The notes under the pieces: generated by a model
The model's input: the letters and a program-made list of their open reading frames with translations, nothing else
What the model was told of the DNA's origin: nothing
The model's database searches: none
Shown: positions 16,304 through 24,307 of the stretch, one piece after another
How positions within the stretch are numbered: the first letter of the stretch is position 1
Layout: every line of letters begins with the position of its first letter
Made by a program: the position numbers and the translations under genes
Origin: Mycobacterium sp. IS-836
GTDB lineage: Bacteria; Actinomycetota; Actinomycetes; Mycobacteriales; Mycobacteriaceae
Direction of reading: 5' to 3'
Length of the DNA stretch: 64,000 nucleotides
Assembly: GCF_001954275.1 (NCBI RefSeq)
Contig: NZ_MBEU01000072.1
Span: 1-64,000, forward strand

Positions 16304-16996
16304 TTGCCGGACCCGCGGAAACTCGGTCGATGCGCGAGTTTGTCAGCACGCGAGCTGTGCGCGTTGCAGCGCCGACACTGGCAAGACACTTATCGAGCAC
16401 ACCCCGACATGTACGGGTCTGCGCCGTCAGCCCCGGCGGTGTACGCAGCGAACCTGTTTAAGGCCGCTGGCGTCAAGCGGCTGCTGGAATTGGCTGCCGG
16501 TCACGGCCGCGATGCCATGTATTTCGCCAGAGAAGGCTTCACGGTGACGGCTATTGACTTCAGTGATGTTGCGATCGAACGAATCCGCGGAGTAGCCCAA
16601 GCCCAAGGCGTAGGGGCGCAATTGTCGACAGTTGTGCACGACATGCGCGAGCCCCTCTCCCTGGAAAACCGCGCCGTCGATGCGGTGTTCGCGCACATGG
16701 CGTTGTGTATGGCCCTGTCGACGACGGAGATACACGCCGTCGTCAGCGAGGTCCGGCGCGTGCTGCGGCCTGGCGGGATACTCGTTTACACTGTGCGCCA
16801 CACCGGCGACGCCCACTGCGGTGCCGGAAAAGCATACGGAGACAACACTTTCGAGCATGGTGGCTTCGTTGTGCACTTCTTCAACCGGCAGCTGGTCGAG
16901 GCTTTGGCCGAGGGCTGGACGCTTAACGAGGTGTATGCCTTCGAAGAAGGAGACCTGCCTCGTCGGCTATGGCGCGTCACGATGATACGCGGTTGA
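16304..16996 (+). CDS. class I SAM-dependent methyltransferase
   Basis: The protein of about 230 residues has motif I LLELAAGHGRD, an acidic residue ending strand 2 (TAIDFS), and motif IV/V LRPGGILVYTVRH. It resembles TehB- and thiopurine-methyltransferase-like enzymes that methylate small thiols or chalcogen species. I chose the TTG at 16304 because GGAG lies six bases upstream. A TTG at 16292 would add four residues. The promoter carries the same operator as the ArsR-rhodanese gene, which ties this enzyme to the island's sulfur-related genes. The substrate is inferred only from context. Confidence 0.8.
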   Translation: MPDPRKLGRCASLSARELCALQRRHWQDTYRAHPDMYGSAPSAPAVYAANLFKAAGVKRLLELAAGHGRDAMYFAREGFTVTAIDFSDVAIERIRGVAQAQGVGAQLSTVVHDMREPLSLENRAVDAVFAHMALCMALSTTEIHAVVSEVRRVLRPGGILVYTVRHTGDAHCGAGKAYGDNTFEHGGFVVHFFNRQLVEALAEGWTLNEVYAFEEGDLPRRLWRVTMIRG

Positions 16997-17052
16997 GACG
17001 TCGTGGCATCGTCGTTCGGTGATCCCTAGCCGCGGTCGCCAAGAATGACGTG

Positions 17053-17727
17053 TCAGCCTGCTTGCCCCGTGGGTTCCTCTACCGGCAGTCCAGCGAGGCG
17101 CCATTCGAGCATGCCTTCGTCAAGGCGTTTCACCACGCGCCCAGCGCTTTTCACGATGCGAGTGGCCTCGGGTGCCATGACACAGTACGCGCCGCGGCAG
17201 TAGGCGACGATCTCCTGACCGGCCGGCAGTTCGGATAGTCGGTCTACCAGCTCGGCGAGGGGCATGCTGATCGCGCCGGGAATGTGCCCGGCTGAGTACT
17301 CCTCATGCGGTCGCACGTCGATCAGCGTGACCTCGCCGGCGTCGAGGCGGCGTATCAGTTCCTGCCGCGTGATGGCGTCTTCGGGCGAACCAAGCACCGC
17401 GGCGGCCGCGACGGCCACATCGGCCAGGTGCGCCTCAGCGACTGTCTGCACCAGTGAAAACAGCCGGCCCACGTCCTCTCCGGCGAGCCGGTAGTACTGA
17501 CGGGTGCCATCACGACGGGTTTCGACCAGACCGCCGGCCTTGAGCGATTGCAGGTTCGCCGAGGCGGTGGTCAGGTTCATCCCCGTCGCAGTGGCGATCG
17601 CGTCGACGGTGCGCTCGCCCTGAGCGAGCAAGTCGAGGATCTGCAGTCGGCGCCCGTTGCCCAGCGCCTTACCGACCCGCGCGATCTCGTCCATAAGTGC
17701 CGCTTTGGAACCAGCCGGCTTTCCCAT
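17053..17727 (-). CDS. ArsR-family repressor fused to a rhodanese domain (Rv0324-like)
   Basis: Residues about 8-100 are an ArsR winged helix (recognition region NLTTASANLQSLKAGGLVE at 51-69). Residues about 120-215 are a rhodanese domain with the active loop CRGAYC (Cys177 and Cys182). Rhodanese cysteines carry persulfide sulfur, so the fusion suggests a repressor that responds to sulfane sulfur. It resembles Rv0324 in length and layout. The ATG at 17727 has GGAG seven bases upstream. An operator overlapping that site indicates autorepression. The gene is divergent from the flavoprotein and convergent with the methyltransferase. Confidence 0.9.
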   Translation of the reverse strand: MGKPAGSKAALMDEIARVGKALGNGRRLQILDLLAQGERTVDAIATATGMNLTTASANLQSLKAGGLVETRRDGTRQYYRLAGEDVGRLFSLVQTVAEAHLADVAVAAAAVLGSPEDAITRQELIRRLDAGEVTLIDVRPHEEYSAGHIPGAISMPLAELVDRLSELPAGQEIVAYCRGAYCVMAPEATRIVKSAGRVVKRLDEGMLEWRLAGLPVEEPTGQAG

Positions 17728-17735
17728 CTTGCTTC

Positions 17736-17751
17736 TCCAATAATCTTTGGA
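17736..17751. promoter_or_regulatory. ArsR-type operator upstream of arsR-rhodanese
   Basis: TCCAA-TAATCT-TTGGA is a near copy of the element at 16281-16296. Read on the minus strand, both are TACG(A/C)TATTCCAA followed by six bases and TTGGAGAA. The element lies between a TACGAT box and the Shine-Dalgarno of the ArsR-rhodanese gene and about 80 bases from the start of the divergent flavoprotein gene, which it might also control. Confidence 0.7.
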
Positions 17752-17832
17752 ATATCGTATAGATCTTAGCACGCGGCGACGGTCCCACCAGATCATCGAC
17801 GTCTGACCAACTCCGTCGGGAGGTGAGCGTCC

Positions 17833-19008
17833 ATGAACAAGACCGTTGTCGTCCTGGGGGCCGGCGTCGGAGGCCTGACCGCGGCCGCAGAGCTGCGCAA
17901 GGTACTACCCACCCAAGATCGGATCGTGCTGGTCGACCGGAGCTTTACCGGCGGCTTGGGGTTGTCGCTGCTGTGGGTGATGCGCGGCTGGCGGACCGCG
18001 GAGCAAGTGCGCGTAAAACCCACGGCGGCGGCGCTTCCCGGTGTGCAGATGGTGACCGCGGAAGTCGATCGCATCGACGACGTCGAGCAGGCGGTGCACT
18101 GCCGCGGTTCGAGCCCGGTCCGCTACGACGCTTTGGTGATCGCCCTTGGCGCCGCCCTCGACGCTTCAGCCCTGCCAGGTTTATCGGAGGCGTTCGAATC
18201 TGGTATCGCGGACCAGTTCTACACACTCGAGGGTGCCGCGGATCTGCACCGCACGATCGGGACGCTGGAGTCGGGACGGGTGATCGTGCTGGTCGTCCGT
18301 GCGCCGTTCAAATGCCCGGCCGCACCATTCGAGGCGGCGTTCCTGATCGCCGACCAATTAGGCGCTAGGTATGCCAGCGGCGCGGTGCGAGTTGACGCGT
18401 TCAGCCCTGATGCGCTCCCGATGCCGGTCGCCGGCCCGGAAGTTGGTGAAGCCCTAGTCGCCATCATGGAAGCGAAAGGCATTGGTTTCCATGGTGATAA
18501 GTCCGCGACATGCATCCATCCGGATAACCACGTCGTGGAATTCGCGGACGGAACTACTGAATCGTTCGATCACCTCGCGGTGGTTCCGCCACACCAGTCA
18601 CCAGCAACAGCGGTGATGTCGACCGAACTCCACGCTGGCGGCTGGATCCCGGTCGATCCGCAAACTCTCGCCACAAGGACGCCGAATGTCTGGGCGATCG
18701 GCGATGTCACCGCACTTGAGCTGCCCAACGGCAAACCGCTACCGAAGGCAGCGATCTTCGCCCGAGCCGAAGCCGAGATCGTCGCGCACCAGGTGGCCCG
18801 CCATCTAGGCCGTGACGCGCCCGACACCCGCTTCACCGGCGAGGCCGCCTGTTATGTCGAGATCGGCGGGGGTCTGGCCGCTAAGGCTGAGGGTAATTTC
18901 CTGACGCTGCCCGCGCCTCAGATCGCATTGCGTGACCCGTCGCGGGCGTATCACGTGGAAAAGGAGCAGGAGGAGCGAGATTGGCTGGTGCGCTGGAACA
19001 TTCGCTAA
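17833..19008 (+). CDS. FAD/NAD-linked oxidoreductase, sulfide:quinone reductase-like
   Basis: The 391-residue flavoprotein has an N-terminal GxGxxG dinucleotide fold (VVVLGAGVGG, 5-14), a central segment FKCPAAPFEAAF with Cys161, an ATP/GD motif NVWAIGDVTA near 285-294 and a second cysteine at 340. The CPxAPxE motif and the Cys pair are typical of sulfide:quinone reductase and related enzymes, where they form the persulfide. It resembles Rv0331. Strong Shine-Dalgarno (GGGAGGTG). It reads divergently from the ArsR-rhodanese repressor. Sulfide oxidation is the likely role but is not proven by sequence. Confidence 0.85.
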   Translation: MNKTVVVLGAGVGGLTAAAELRKVLPTQDRIVLVDRSFTGGLGLSLLWVMRGWRTAEQVRVKPTAAALPGVQMVTAEVDRIDDVEQAVHCRGSSPVRYDALVIALGAALDASALPGLSEAFESGIADQFYTLEGAADLHRTIGTLESGRVIVLVVRAPFKCPAAPFEAAFLIADQLGARYASGAVRVDAFSPDALPMPVAGPEVGEALVAIMEAKGIGFHGDKSATCIHPDNHVVEFADGTTESFDHLAVVPPHQSPATAVMSTELHAGGWIPVDPQTLATRTPNVWAIGDVTALELPNGKPLPKAAIFARAEAEIVAHQVARHLGRDAPDTRFTGEAACYVEIGGGLAAKAEGNFLTLPAPQIALRDPSRAYHVEKEQEERDWLVRWNIR

Positions 19009-19077
19009 GCAACCCGGAGACGCCGGCGCGACAACCGCACGGCCAGGAACCGTAGGAAACGGAAAACGGAGGACATA

Positions 19078-19848
19078 ATGAAGCGCTCACTCACCATCGC
19101 TTACGGCGCCACGTGCTATCTCGTCTTTTTGGCGGCGTTCCTATACGCCATCGGCTTCGTGGGCAACCTTGTTGTGCCGCGCAGCATCGACAATGGTGTC
19201 GCGGCGTCGATTCGGGAGGCGGTCGTCGTCAACGCGGTGTTGCTCGCGTTATTTGCCGTGCAGCACAGCGTGATGGCACGACCGACGTTTAAGCGTTGGT
19301 GGACGCGGTTGATACCTGAGAATATCGAGCGCAGCACCTACGTGCTGTTGTCGAGTTTGGTTCTGTTCCTGTTGTTCTGGCAGTGGCGGACGATGCCGGC
19401 GGTCATCTGGGACGTCGCATGGCTACCGGGCCGGATCGGGCTGCAGGTCCTGTTCTGGCTCGGCTGGGCCACGGTTCTGGCTTCGACATTCATGATCAAT
19501 CACTTTGATCTGTTCGGCCTTCGTCAGGTCTATCTGGCGTGGCGTGCAGAACCCTACAGCGAGACGGGCTTTCGTTCGCCACTGCTGTATCGGGTCGTCC
19601 GGCACCCTCTCATGCTCGGTTTCATTGTCGCGTTTTGGGCCGCCCCGACGATGACGGCAGGGCATCTGCTTTTCGCGTTGGCGACCACCGGGTACATCCT
19701 GATAGCGCTGCAGATTGAGGAGCACGACCTCACAGCGGCGCTCGGCGACGAATATCGCGAATATCGTCGCCGCGTGCCGATGCTCATTCCGGGACTTCAG
19801 CGGCCCGGTCACCGTACCGACGCTGAAGCCACTACAAATCGGGCTTGA
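19078..19848 (+). CDS. mddA: NnrU/MddA-like membrane thiol methyltransferase
   Basis: The 256-residue membrane protein has about six hydrophobic segments and the family signature LYRVVRHPLMLGF (about 179-191). AFWAAPTMTAGHLLFA and the EEHDLTAALGDEYREYRRRVPMLIP tail follow. This pattern is that of methanethiol S-methyltransferase (MddA), which methylates methanethiol to dimethyl sulfide, and of NnrU-type relatives. GGAGG lies seven bases before the ATG. It follows the sulfide:quinone reductase-like gene on the same strand, with a 69-base gap. Confidence 0.75.
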   Translation: MKRSLTIAYGATCYLVFLAAFLYAIGFVGNLVVPRSIDNGVAASIREAVVVNAVLLALFAVQHSVMARPTFKRWWTRLIPENIERSTYVLLSSLVLFLLFWQWRTMPAVIWDVAWLPGRIGLQVLFWLGWATVLASTFMINHFDLFGLRQVYLAWRAEPYSETGFRSPLLYRVVRHPLMLGFIVAFWAAPTMTAGHLLFALATTGYILIALQIEEHDLTAALGDEYREYRRRVPMLIPGLQRPGHRTDAEATTNRA

Positions 19849-19910
19849 CAATTAATCGGCAGCATCTCGTGATCATTGACCGTCTGTGGGGGGTGCGTGA
19901 AAATGCGGGT

Positions 19911-20786
19911 ATGGGCGAGGTTCGAGTCAAGAACCTGATGAGTCCGGACGAGACACTCGAGTTCAAAGGGATCAAGGTCCAGCAGGTCGATGTGGGTGAC
20001 CTGACTGTCGGGCGGATCGTGACGCAGCCAGGATGGCGGTGGTCTACGCACGTGCGTCCACAAGTCGGCGGGGATTGGTGCGAGGCGCGCCACGTAGGGA
20101 TCGTGGTGTCGGGCCGGTTCGAAGTCGCGATGCGCGACGGGACGACGCTGCAGTTCGGCCCGGACGACGTCTTCGAGATCCCGCCCGGTCATGACGGATA
20201 CACGCTTGGGAACGAGCCGTGCATCCAAATCGAGTGGTCGGGGTTGCGAGCCTTCGCGGGATTCCGGCTCATCGGCACTCAGAACCGGGCGCTGGTCACG
20301 CTGCTGTTCACCGATCTCGTTGACTCTACGGTGACGGCAAAACGACTTGGCGATGTCGCATGGCGAGACGTGCTCTCGGCACACTATGAGGCGACGCGGG
20401 CCGCGTTGGAACGCCATCATGGCCACGAGATCAACACGACCGGAGACGGACTGCTCGCGACCTTCGATGGACCGGCAAGCGCCTTGCGCTGCGCTGCGGC
20501 GATCGGCCGGGCCGCTCGTCGGGAAGGCCTGCAGATCCGCGCGAGCGTACACGTCGGAGAAGTGGAACTGGTTGGGAACGACGTGCGCGGCGTCGCGGTA
20601 CATGAAGCGGCACGGATCCTCAGCGCGGCGACGGCCGACGAAATCCTGGTGTCGGCCACGACGCGCGCATTGGCGAGCAACGCGGGCTTTGTGTTCCGGC
20701 CCCGCGGTACACACACGCTCAAGGGCCTGCCGGGCGAATGGAATCTCTTCGCCTGCTTCGAGGACGAGAAGCCCACACGCACTTGA
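19911..20786 (+). CDS. cupin domain fused to a class III nucleotide cyclase
   Basis: Residues about 20-115 are a cupin barrel (VGRIVTQPGWRW, VVSGRFEVAM, DVFEIPPGHDGY). Residues about 125-285 are a class III cyclase domain with metal aspartates in LLFTDLVDST and NTTGDGLLATF. The residue that usually selects the purine is Asn in place of Lys three before GD, and the usual Asn in VNxAAR is His in VAVHEAARIL. This non-canonical pair resembles Rv1900c-type mycobacterial cyclases. The cupin may sense a small molecule. Start: the ATG at 19911 fits the domain start; an in-frame TTG at 19845 overlaps the preceding gene. No good ribosome site is seen for either. Confidence 0.8.
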   Translation: MGEVRVKNLMSPDETLEFKGIKVQQVDVGDLTVGRIVTQPGWRWSTHVRPQVGGDWCEARHVGIVVSGRFEVAMRDGTTLQFGPDDVFEIPPGHDGYTLGNEPCIQIEWSGLRAFAGFRLIGTQNRALVTLLFTDLVDSTVTAKRLGDVAWRDVLSAHYEATRAALERHHGHEINTTGDGLLATFDGPASALRCAAAIGRAARREGLQIRASVHVGEVELVGNDVRGVAVHEAARILSAATADEILVSATTRALASNAGFVFRPRGTHTLKGLPGEWNLFACFEDEKPTRT

Positions 20787-20917
20787 ACTGCGAGGACACC
20801 TTTTGAGGCGCTAGAGGGGTATAAGCGCAACCCAGGAGCGCGTACTTTCGCGCCGGCGTGTTGCTATGAGTAGCTGTTTGTGCCCGCGCGGCGCATGACG
20901 CACGCAAGGCAGGCGTT

Positions 20918-20947
20918 GGGTCAGCAAATTAGGGCGGTACATATCGG
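20918..20947 (+). repeat. right direct repeat of the 4.7-kb island
   Basis: This copy matches 16203-16233 with 24 identical core bases and a one-base indel to the left of them. It ends 23 bases before the cutinase start. If the island is removed by crossing over at the repeats, the amidotransferase gene is followed by a single copy and then the cutinase gene. That reconstruction suggests the cutinase belongs to the ancestral order and the island came later. Confidence 0.85.
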
Positions 20948-20970
20948 TCGCGATGTGCCAGCATTAACTC

Positions 20971-21663
20971 GTGGGCGCACGTCGATTCGCTCGCTTGCTG
21001 GTCGTCGCGGTGGTGGCGACCTGGGCGACGCTGCTGACCCCGCCGATCCTCATCGCCTCCGCGTCCGCCGCGCCCTGCCCCGACGTCGAGGTGACGTTTG
21101 CCCGCGCCACCACCGAAGCGCCCGGCGTTGGTGGGGTCGGACAGGCATTCATCGACTCGCTGCGCTCGCAGGTCGGGGGTCGATCCCTCGGGGTGTATCC
21201 CGTCAACTACCCCGCCACCGAAGATTTTGGCCCTTCCGCATCCGCCGGTGCCCGCGATGCGAGCGCTCATGTCGAATCCATGGCCGCGACCTGTCCCAAC
21301 ACCAAGCTGGTGCTCGGTGGATATTCCCAAGGCGCGATGGTGATCGATCTGATCACCATCGCCCAAATAGAGGTTGCAGGTTTGGTCCCCTCGTCGCTGC
21401 CGCAGGACGTGGCTGATCATGTTGCCGCGCTCGCCCTCTTCGGGAATCCATCGGACAGATATCTAGGAGCGCCGGTGAGCACGGTCAGCCCGTGGTACGG
21501 GGCTAAGGCCATCGATTTGTGTGCGCCCGGCGATCCGATCTGCACTCCGGGCGGGGCCCTGGCACCGCCGACGCATGACGAAATGTTCTCCGCGGCGCAC
21601 CTGTCCTACAAGCAGTCCGGGATGCCCACTGAGGCCGCGACTTTCGTGGCCGGCCACCTCTGA
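20971..21663 (+). CDS. secreted cutinase-like serine esterase (Culp family)
   Basis: The 230-residue protein has a signal peptide (hydrophobic core about 8-28, cleavage likely after ASAA at 34). A cutinase domain follows with the nucleophile motif GGYSQG (Ser119), Asp in PGDPIC and His in SAAHLSY. Cysteines at the domain start and in CAPGDPIC fit the conserved disulfides. Mycobacterial cutinase-like proteins are secreted lipases or esterases. I recall no cutinase at this position in M. tuberculosis. The GTG start lies just after the right island repeat, which may hold its promoter. Confidence 0.9.
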   Translation: MGARRFARLLVVAVVATWATLLTPPILIASASAAPCPDVEVTFARATTEAPGVGGVGQAFIDSLRSQVGGRSLGVYPVNYPATEDFGPSASAGARDASAHVESMAATCPNTKLVLGGYSQGAMVIDLITIAQIEVAGLVPSSLPQDVADHVAALALFGNPSDRYLGAPVSTVSPWYGAKAIDLCAPGDPICTPGGALAPPTHDEMFSAAHLSYKQSGMPTEAATFVAGHL

Positions 21664-21702
21664 CGCGGGCGCGCCCGGCGCCGGCTGGCAGAGTGGGTCG
21701 AC

Positions 21703-22572
21703 GTGGCAACCAAACGCGCGCTCGTGTTGGCCGGCGGAGGAATAGCGGGAATCGCCTGGGAGACAGGTGTTCTGCGGGGTATCGCCGACGAGTCGCCGGA
21801 ATCGGCGCGGCTGCTGCTGGATTCCGACGTGCTGGTCGGGACCTCGGCCGGCTCGGCGGTCGCCGCCCAAATCAGCGGCGGGAGCACGCTCGAGGCGCTG
21901 TTCGACCGGCAGGTCGCCGAGGCATCCGCCGAGATCGATTCCGGTGTCGACGTCGACGACATCGCCGAGATCTTCCTGGTCGCGCTCGCCGAACCATACG
22001 ACGAGACGGCGGACAAGACCCGCCAGCAGTTGCGGCGGATCGGAGCCGTGGCGCTGACGACCGAAACGGTCGCGGAGCCGGTCCGCCGCCAGGTGATCGC
22101 GCAACGCTTGCCCTCCCACGAGTGGCCCGACCGGCAGTTGCGGCTGACCGCGATCGACACCGAGACAGGGGAATTGGTCGTTTTCGACAATCGGTCGGGT
22201 GTCGAGCTCGTCGACGCGGTGGCGGCCAGTTGCGCGGTGCCCGGAGCGTGGCCGCCGGTGACGATCGCGGGCCGGCGCTACATGGACGGCGGGGTCGGCA
22301 GCACGGTCAACCTCGGCGTCGCCCGCGACTGCGACGAGGCGGTGGTGCTGGTGCCCTCGGGCGTCGATACCCCGTCGCCGTTCGGCCCTGGCCCGGCGGC
22401 CGAGATCGCGGCCTTCCCCGGCGCAGCCTTCCCCGTGTTCGCCGACGCAAACTCGTTGGCGGCCTTCGGGCCCAACGCGCTGGATCCCCGCTGCCGCATC
22501 CCCTCGGCAACCGCCGGACGCGAACAAGGACGGCGCGAGGCCCGCGCGGTCGCGAAATTCCTGGGAGCCTAA
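21703..22572 (+). CDS. patatin-like phospholipase (Rv1062-like)
   Basis: The 289-residue protein has the patatin glycine-rich oxyanion loop (LAGGGIAGIAWE), the nucleophile in GTSAG (Ser48) and the catalytic Asp in MDGGVGS (Asp195). This Ser-Asp dyad defines patatin lipases. The start is a GTG 40 bases after the cutinase stop. It converges on a second patatin of the opposite strand with 15 bases between the stops. Position matches Rv1062. Confidence 0.88.
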   Translation: MATKRALVLAGGGIAGIAWETGVLRGIADESPESARLLLDSDVLVGTSAGSAVAAQISGGSTLEALFDRQVAEASAEIDSGVDVDDIAEIFLVALAEPYDETADKTRQQLRRIGAVALTTETVAEPVRRQVIAQRLPSHEWPDRQLRLTAIDTETGELVVFDNRSGVELVDAVAASCAVPGAWPPVTIAGRRYMDGGVGSTVNLGVARDCDEAVVLVPSGVDTPSPFGPGPAAEIAAFPGAAFPVFADANSLAAFGPNALDPRCRIPSATAGREQGRREARAVAKFLGA

Positions 22573-22587
22573 GGGACTTAAGCGCGT

Positions 22588-23658
22588 TCAGCCCTCGATC
22601 GCGGGTGGGACCGGCTGGTCCTCCTCGCGCTCGAAGGCGTCCAGCGCCTGCGTGGCCAGCTCGCGGCCCGCGGCGATCACCTCCACCGCCCGATGAAATT
22701 CCAGGCTTCGGCACGTCGTGCGGGGCACCTCGATCAGCAGGTCGGCCGGGTAGGCGGCCAGCGTGTGGCGGGCCAGCGCCGATTGGGCGATGTCGATCGT
22801 CCGATTCATCACTTCGAAGCTGCCCAGCTTCGGCACTTCGGGAGCCTCCAGGGCGGCAAGGGCGTCGAGTTCGGTTGCGGTCGGTTCGATGTCGGCATCC
22901 GCGGACCAGGCATCCGGTTCCGCGGCCGCGCCGCCGAATCGGCTCAGCATCGCCCGCGCCGCGGGCCGGTCCAGCAGCGAGCGTGCCGCGGTGGCATCGA
23001 GCAGCGCGGAGGTGCTGCGCACCATGCGGTTCAGCCACTCGACGGTGGCGCCGGGCTCCTCCTCGCGGCTGACGATGGTCTCGCTGCCGTTGAGGCTCAC
23101 CGCGATGGTCAGATCGGCGTTGACCGCGGCGATCGGGGCCATCGGCAGCGGATCCAGAATGCCGCCGTCGGCGAGCAGGCGCCCGTCGATCGCGTGCGGG
23201 GCGATCACCCCGGGAATCGCGATCGACGCCCGGATGGCCTCGTCGAGCGGGCCGCGCTGAAACCACACCGACTTGCCAGCGAGCAGGTCGGTCGCCACGG
23301 CGGTGTAGGGGATGGGCAGTTCCTCGATCGTGACCGGGCCGAGGATGTCGCGCACGGTGTCCAGGATCTTCTCGGCCCGCATCACGCCGGCCGCGCTGAT
23401 GGAGAAGTCCAGCAGCCGCAGGATCGTGCGCTGGGTTAGCGACTTCGCCCAGTCGGCGAATTCGTCGAGGCGCCCGGCGGCCTGCAGACCGCCGACCATC
23501 GCGCCCATCGACGAGCCGGCGATGCCCACGATGTCGTAGCCGCGCTCGGCCAGCACCTCGATGACTCCGATGTGGGCGTAGCCGCGGGCGCCGCCGCTGC
23601 CGAGCGCCAACGCCACCCGTATCGGTGCTGATCGACGGTCGACAACTTCGCCAGGCAC
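22588..23658 (-). CDS. patatin-like phospholipase (Rv1063c-like)
   Basis: The 356-residue protein has the patatin core: ALGSGGARGYAHIGV for the oxyanion loop (18-32), GSSMG with Ser50, and LADGGILDP with the catalytic Asp near 190. The C-terminal part beyond the core is about 130 residues, mostly helical. It is of the NTE/RssA-like group that hydrolyses phospholipids or lysophospholipids. Length and neighbours fit Rv1063c. The start at 23658 leaves no room for a signal peptide, so it is probably cytoplasmic. Confidence 0.88.
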   Translation of the reverse strand: MPGEVVDRRSAPIRVALALGSGGARGYAHIGVIEVLAERGYDIVGIAGSSMGAMVGGLQAAGRLDEFADWAKSLTQRTILRLLDFSISAAGVMRAEKILDTVRDILGPVTIEELPIPYTAVATDLLAGKSVWFQRGPLDEAIRASIAIPGVIAPHAIDGRLLADGGILDPLPMAPIAAVNADLTIAVSLNGSETIVSREEEPGATVEWLNRMVRSTSALLDATAARSLLDRPAARAMLSRFGGAAAEPDAWSADADIEPTATELDALAALEAPEVPKLGSFEVMNRTIDIAQSALARHTLAAYPADLLIEVPRTTCRSLEFHRAVEVIAAGRELATQALDAFEREEDQPVPPAIEG

Positions 23659-23748
23659 TCCCTCATTTTGCGCGGCGGAAGGCGCCCCGAGCGGGCCGGG
23701 TGGGCAGTTTTTTCACCCGTGATCTGAATTGCGTGAGGCCGGCCGCGG

Positions 23749-24192
23749 CTACCCGCATTCGTCGTTGGCGGCCGCGCGCGCCGCGGTGATCAGGGCCGCC
23801 TGCCGTGCCAGGGTCAGCTCCGCCCACCGGATGTTCCAGCTGCCCGCGGTGCCCGATGGCGAGGCCTGAACCATCGCCAGATACGGCTCGAACAGCGACT
23901 GACCCGTCTTGGGCTGGCCGTCCATCCACTCTTTCGCGGCATGACAGGCCTGGTAGTACTCCTCCTCGGTCGAATCCGCGGGGACGTCGACCCTGGTCGT
24001 GACGCCCGTGGGGGACAGACCCACGGCGCCCGGCGGCGCGCTGGCCGGGCCGGCGGGGATGCCCGACGGCCGCGCCGACGACGAGGTGGGCGCGCCGGTA
24101 TGGGCGCCGCGCGAGCACCCGGTGACCGTCACCAAACCGGCCGCCAGGACGACCGCGACCCATCCCAGGAGCCAACGACTGCGCCAACGCAC
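23749..24192 (-). CDS. lpqV: lipoprotein LpqV
   Basis: The 147-residue protein has a type II signal peptide with an Arg-rich start, a hydrophobic core and the lipobox VTGC with Cys26. A Ser/Pro/Gly-rich linker to about residue 60 is followed by a small folded domain with Cys83 and a terminal Cys146, which may pair. Length and position match LpqV of M. tuberculosis. The role is not known; the protein should be anchored outside the membrane. Confidence 0.85.
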   Translation of the reverse strand: MRWRSRWLLGWVAVVLAAGLVTVTGCSRGAHTGAPTSSSARPSGIPAGPASAPPGAVGLSPTGVTTRVDVPADSTEEEYYQACHAAKEWMDGQPKTGQSLFEPYLAMVQASPSGTAGSWNIRWAELTLARQAALITAARAAANDECG

Positions 24193-24307
24193 GATGTCAA
24201 TCTATGCAACACTGGCGGCCGTGATGGAGCGCTTCGGATTTTGCGAGTGTTGTCGGCCCTAACTTGCCGCCGCTCGTCCCGATCCGTCCTCCCTGGAGCA
24301 CTCCCCA

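Noticed and set aside
19845..19910. TTGACA at 19845 as a -35 box for the cupin-cyclase
   Set aside because: The segment 17 bases further on is CGTGAT, which does not match the TANNNT -10 pattern.
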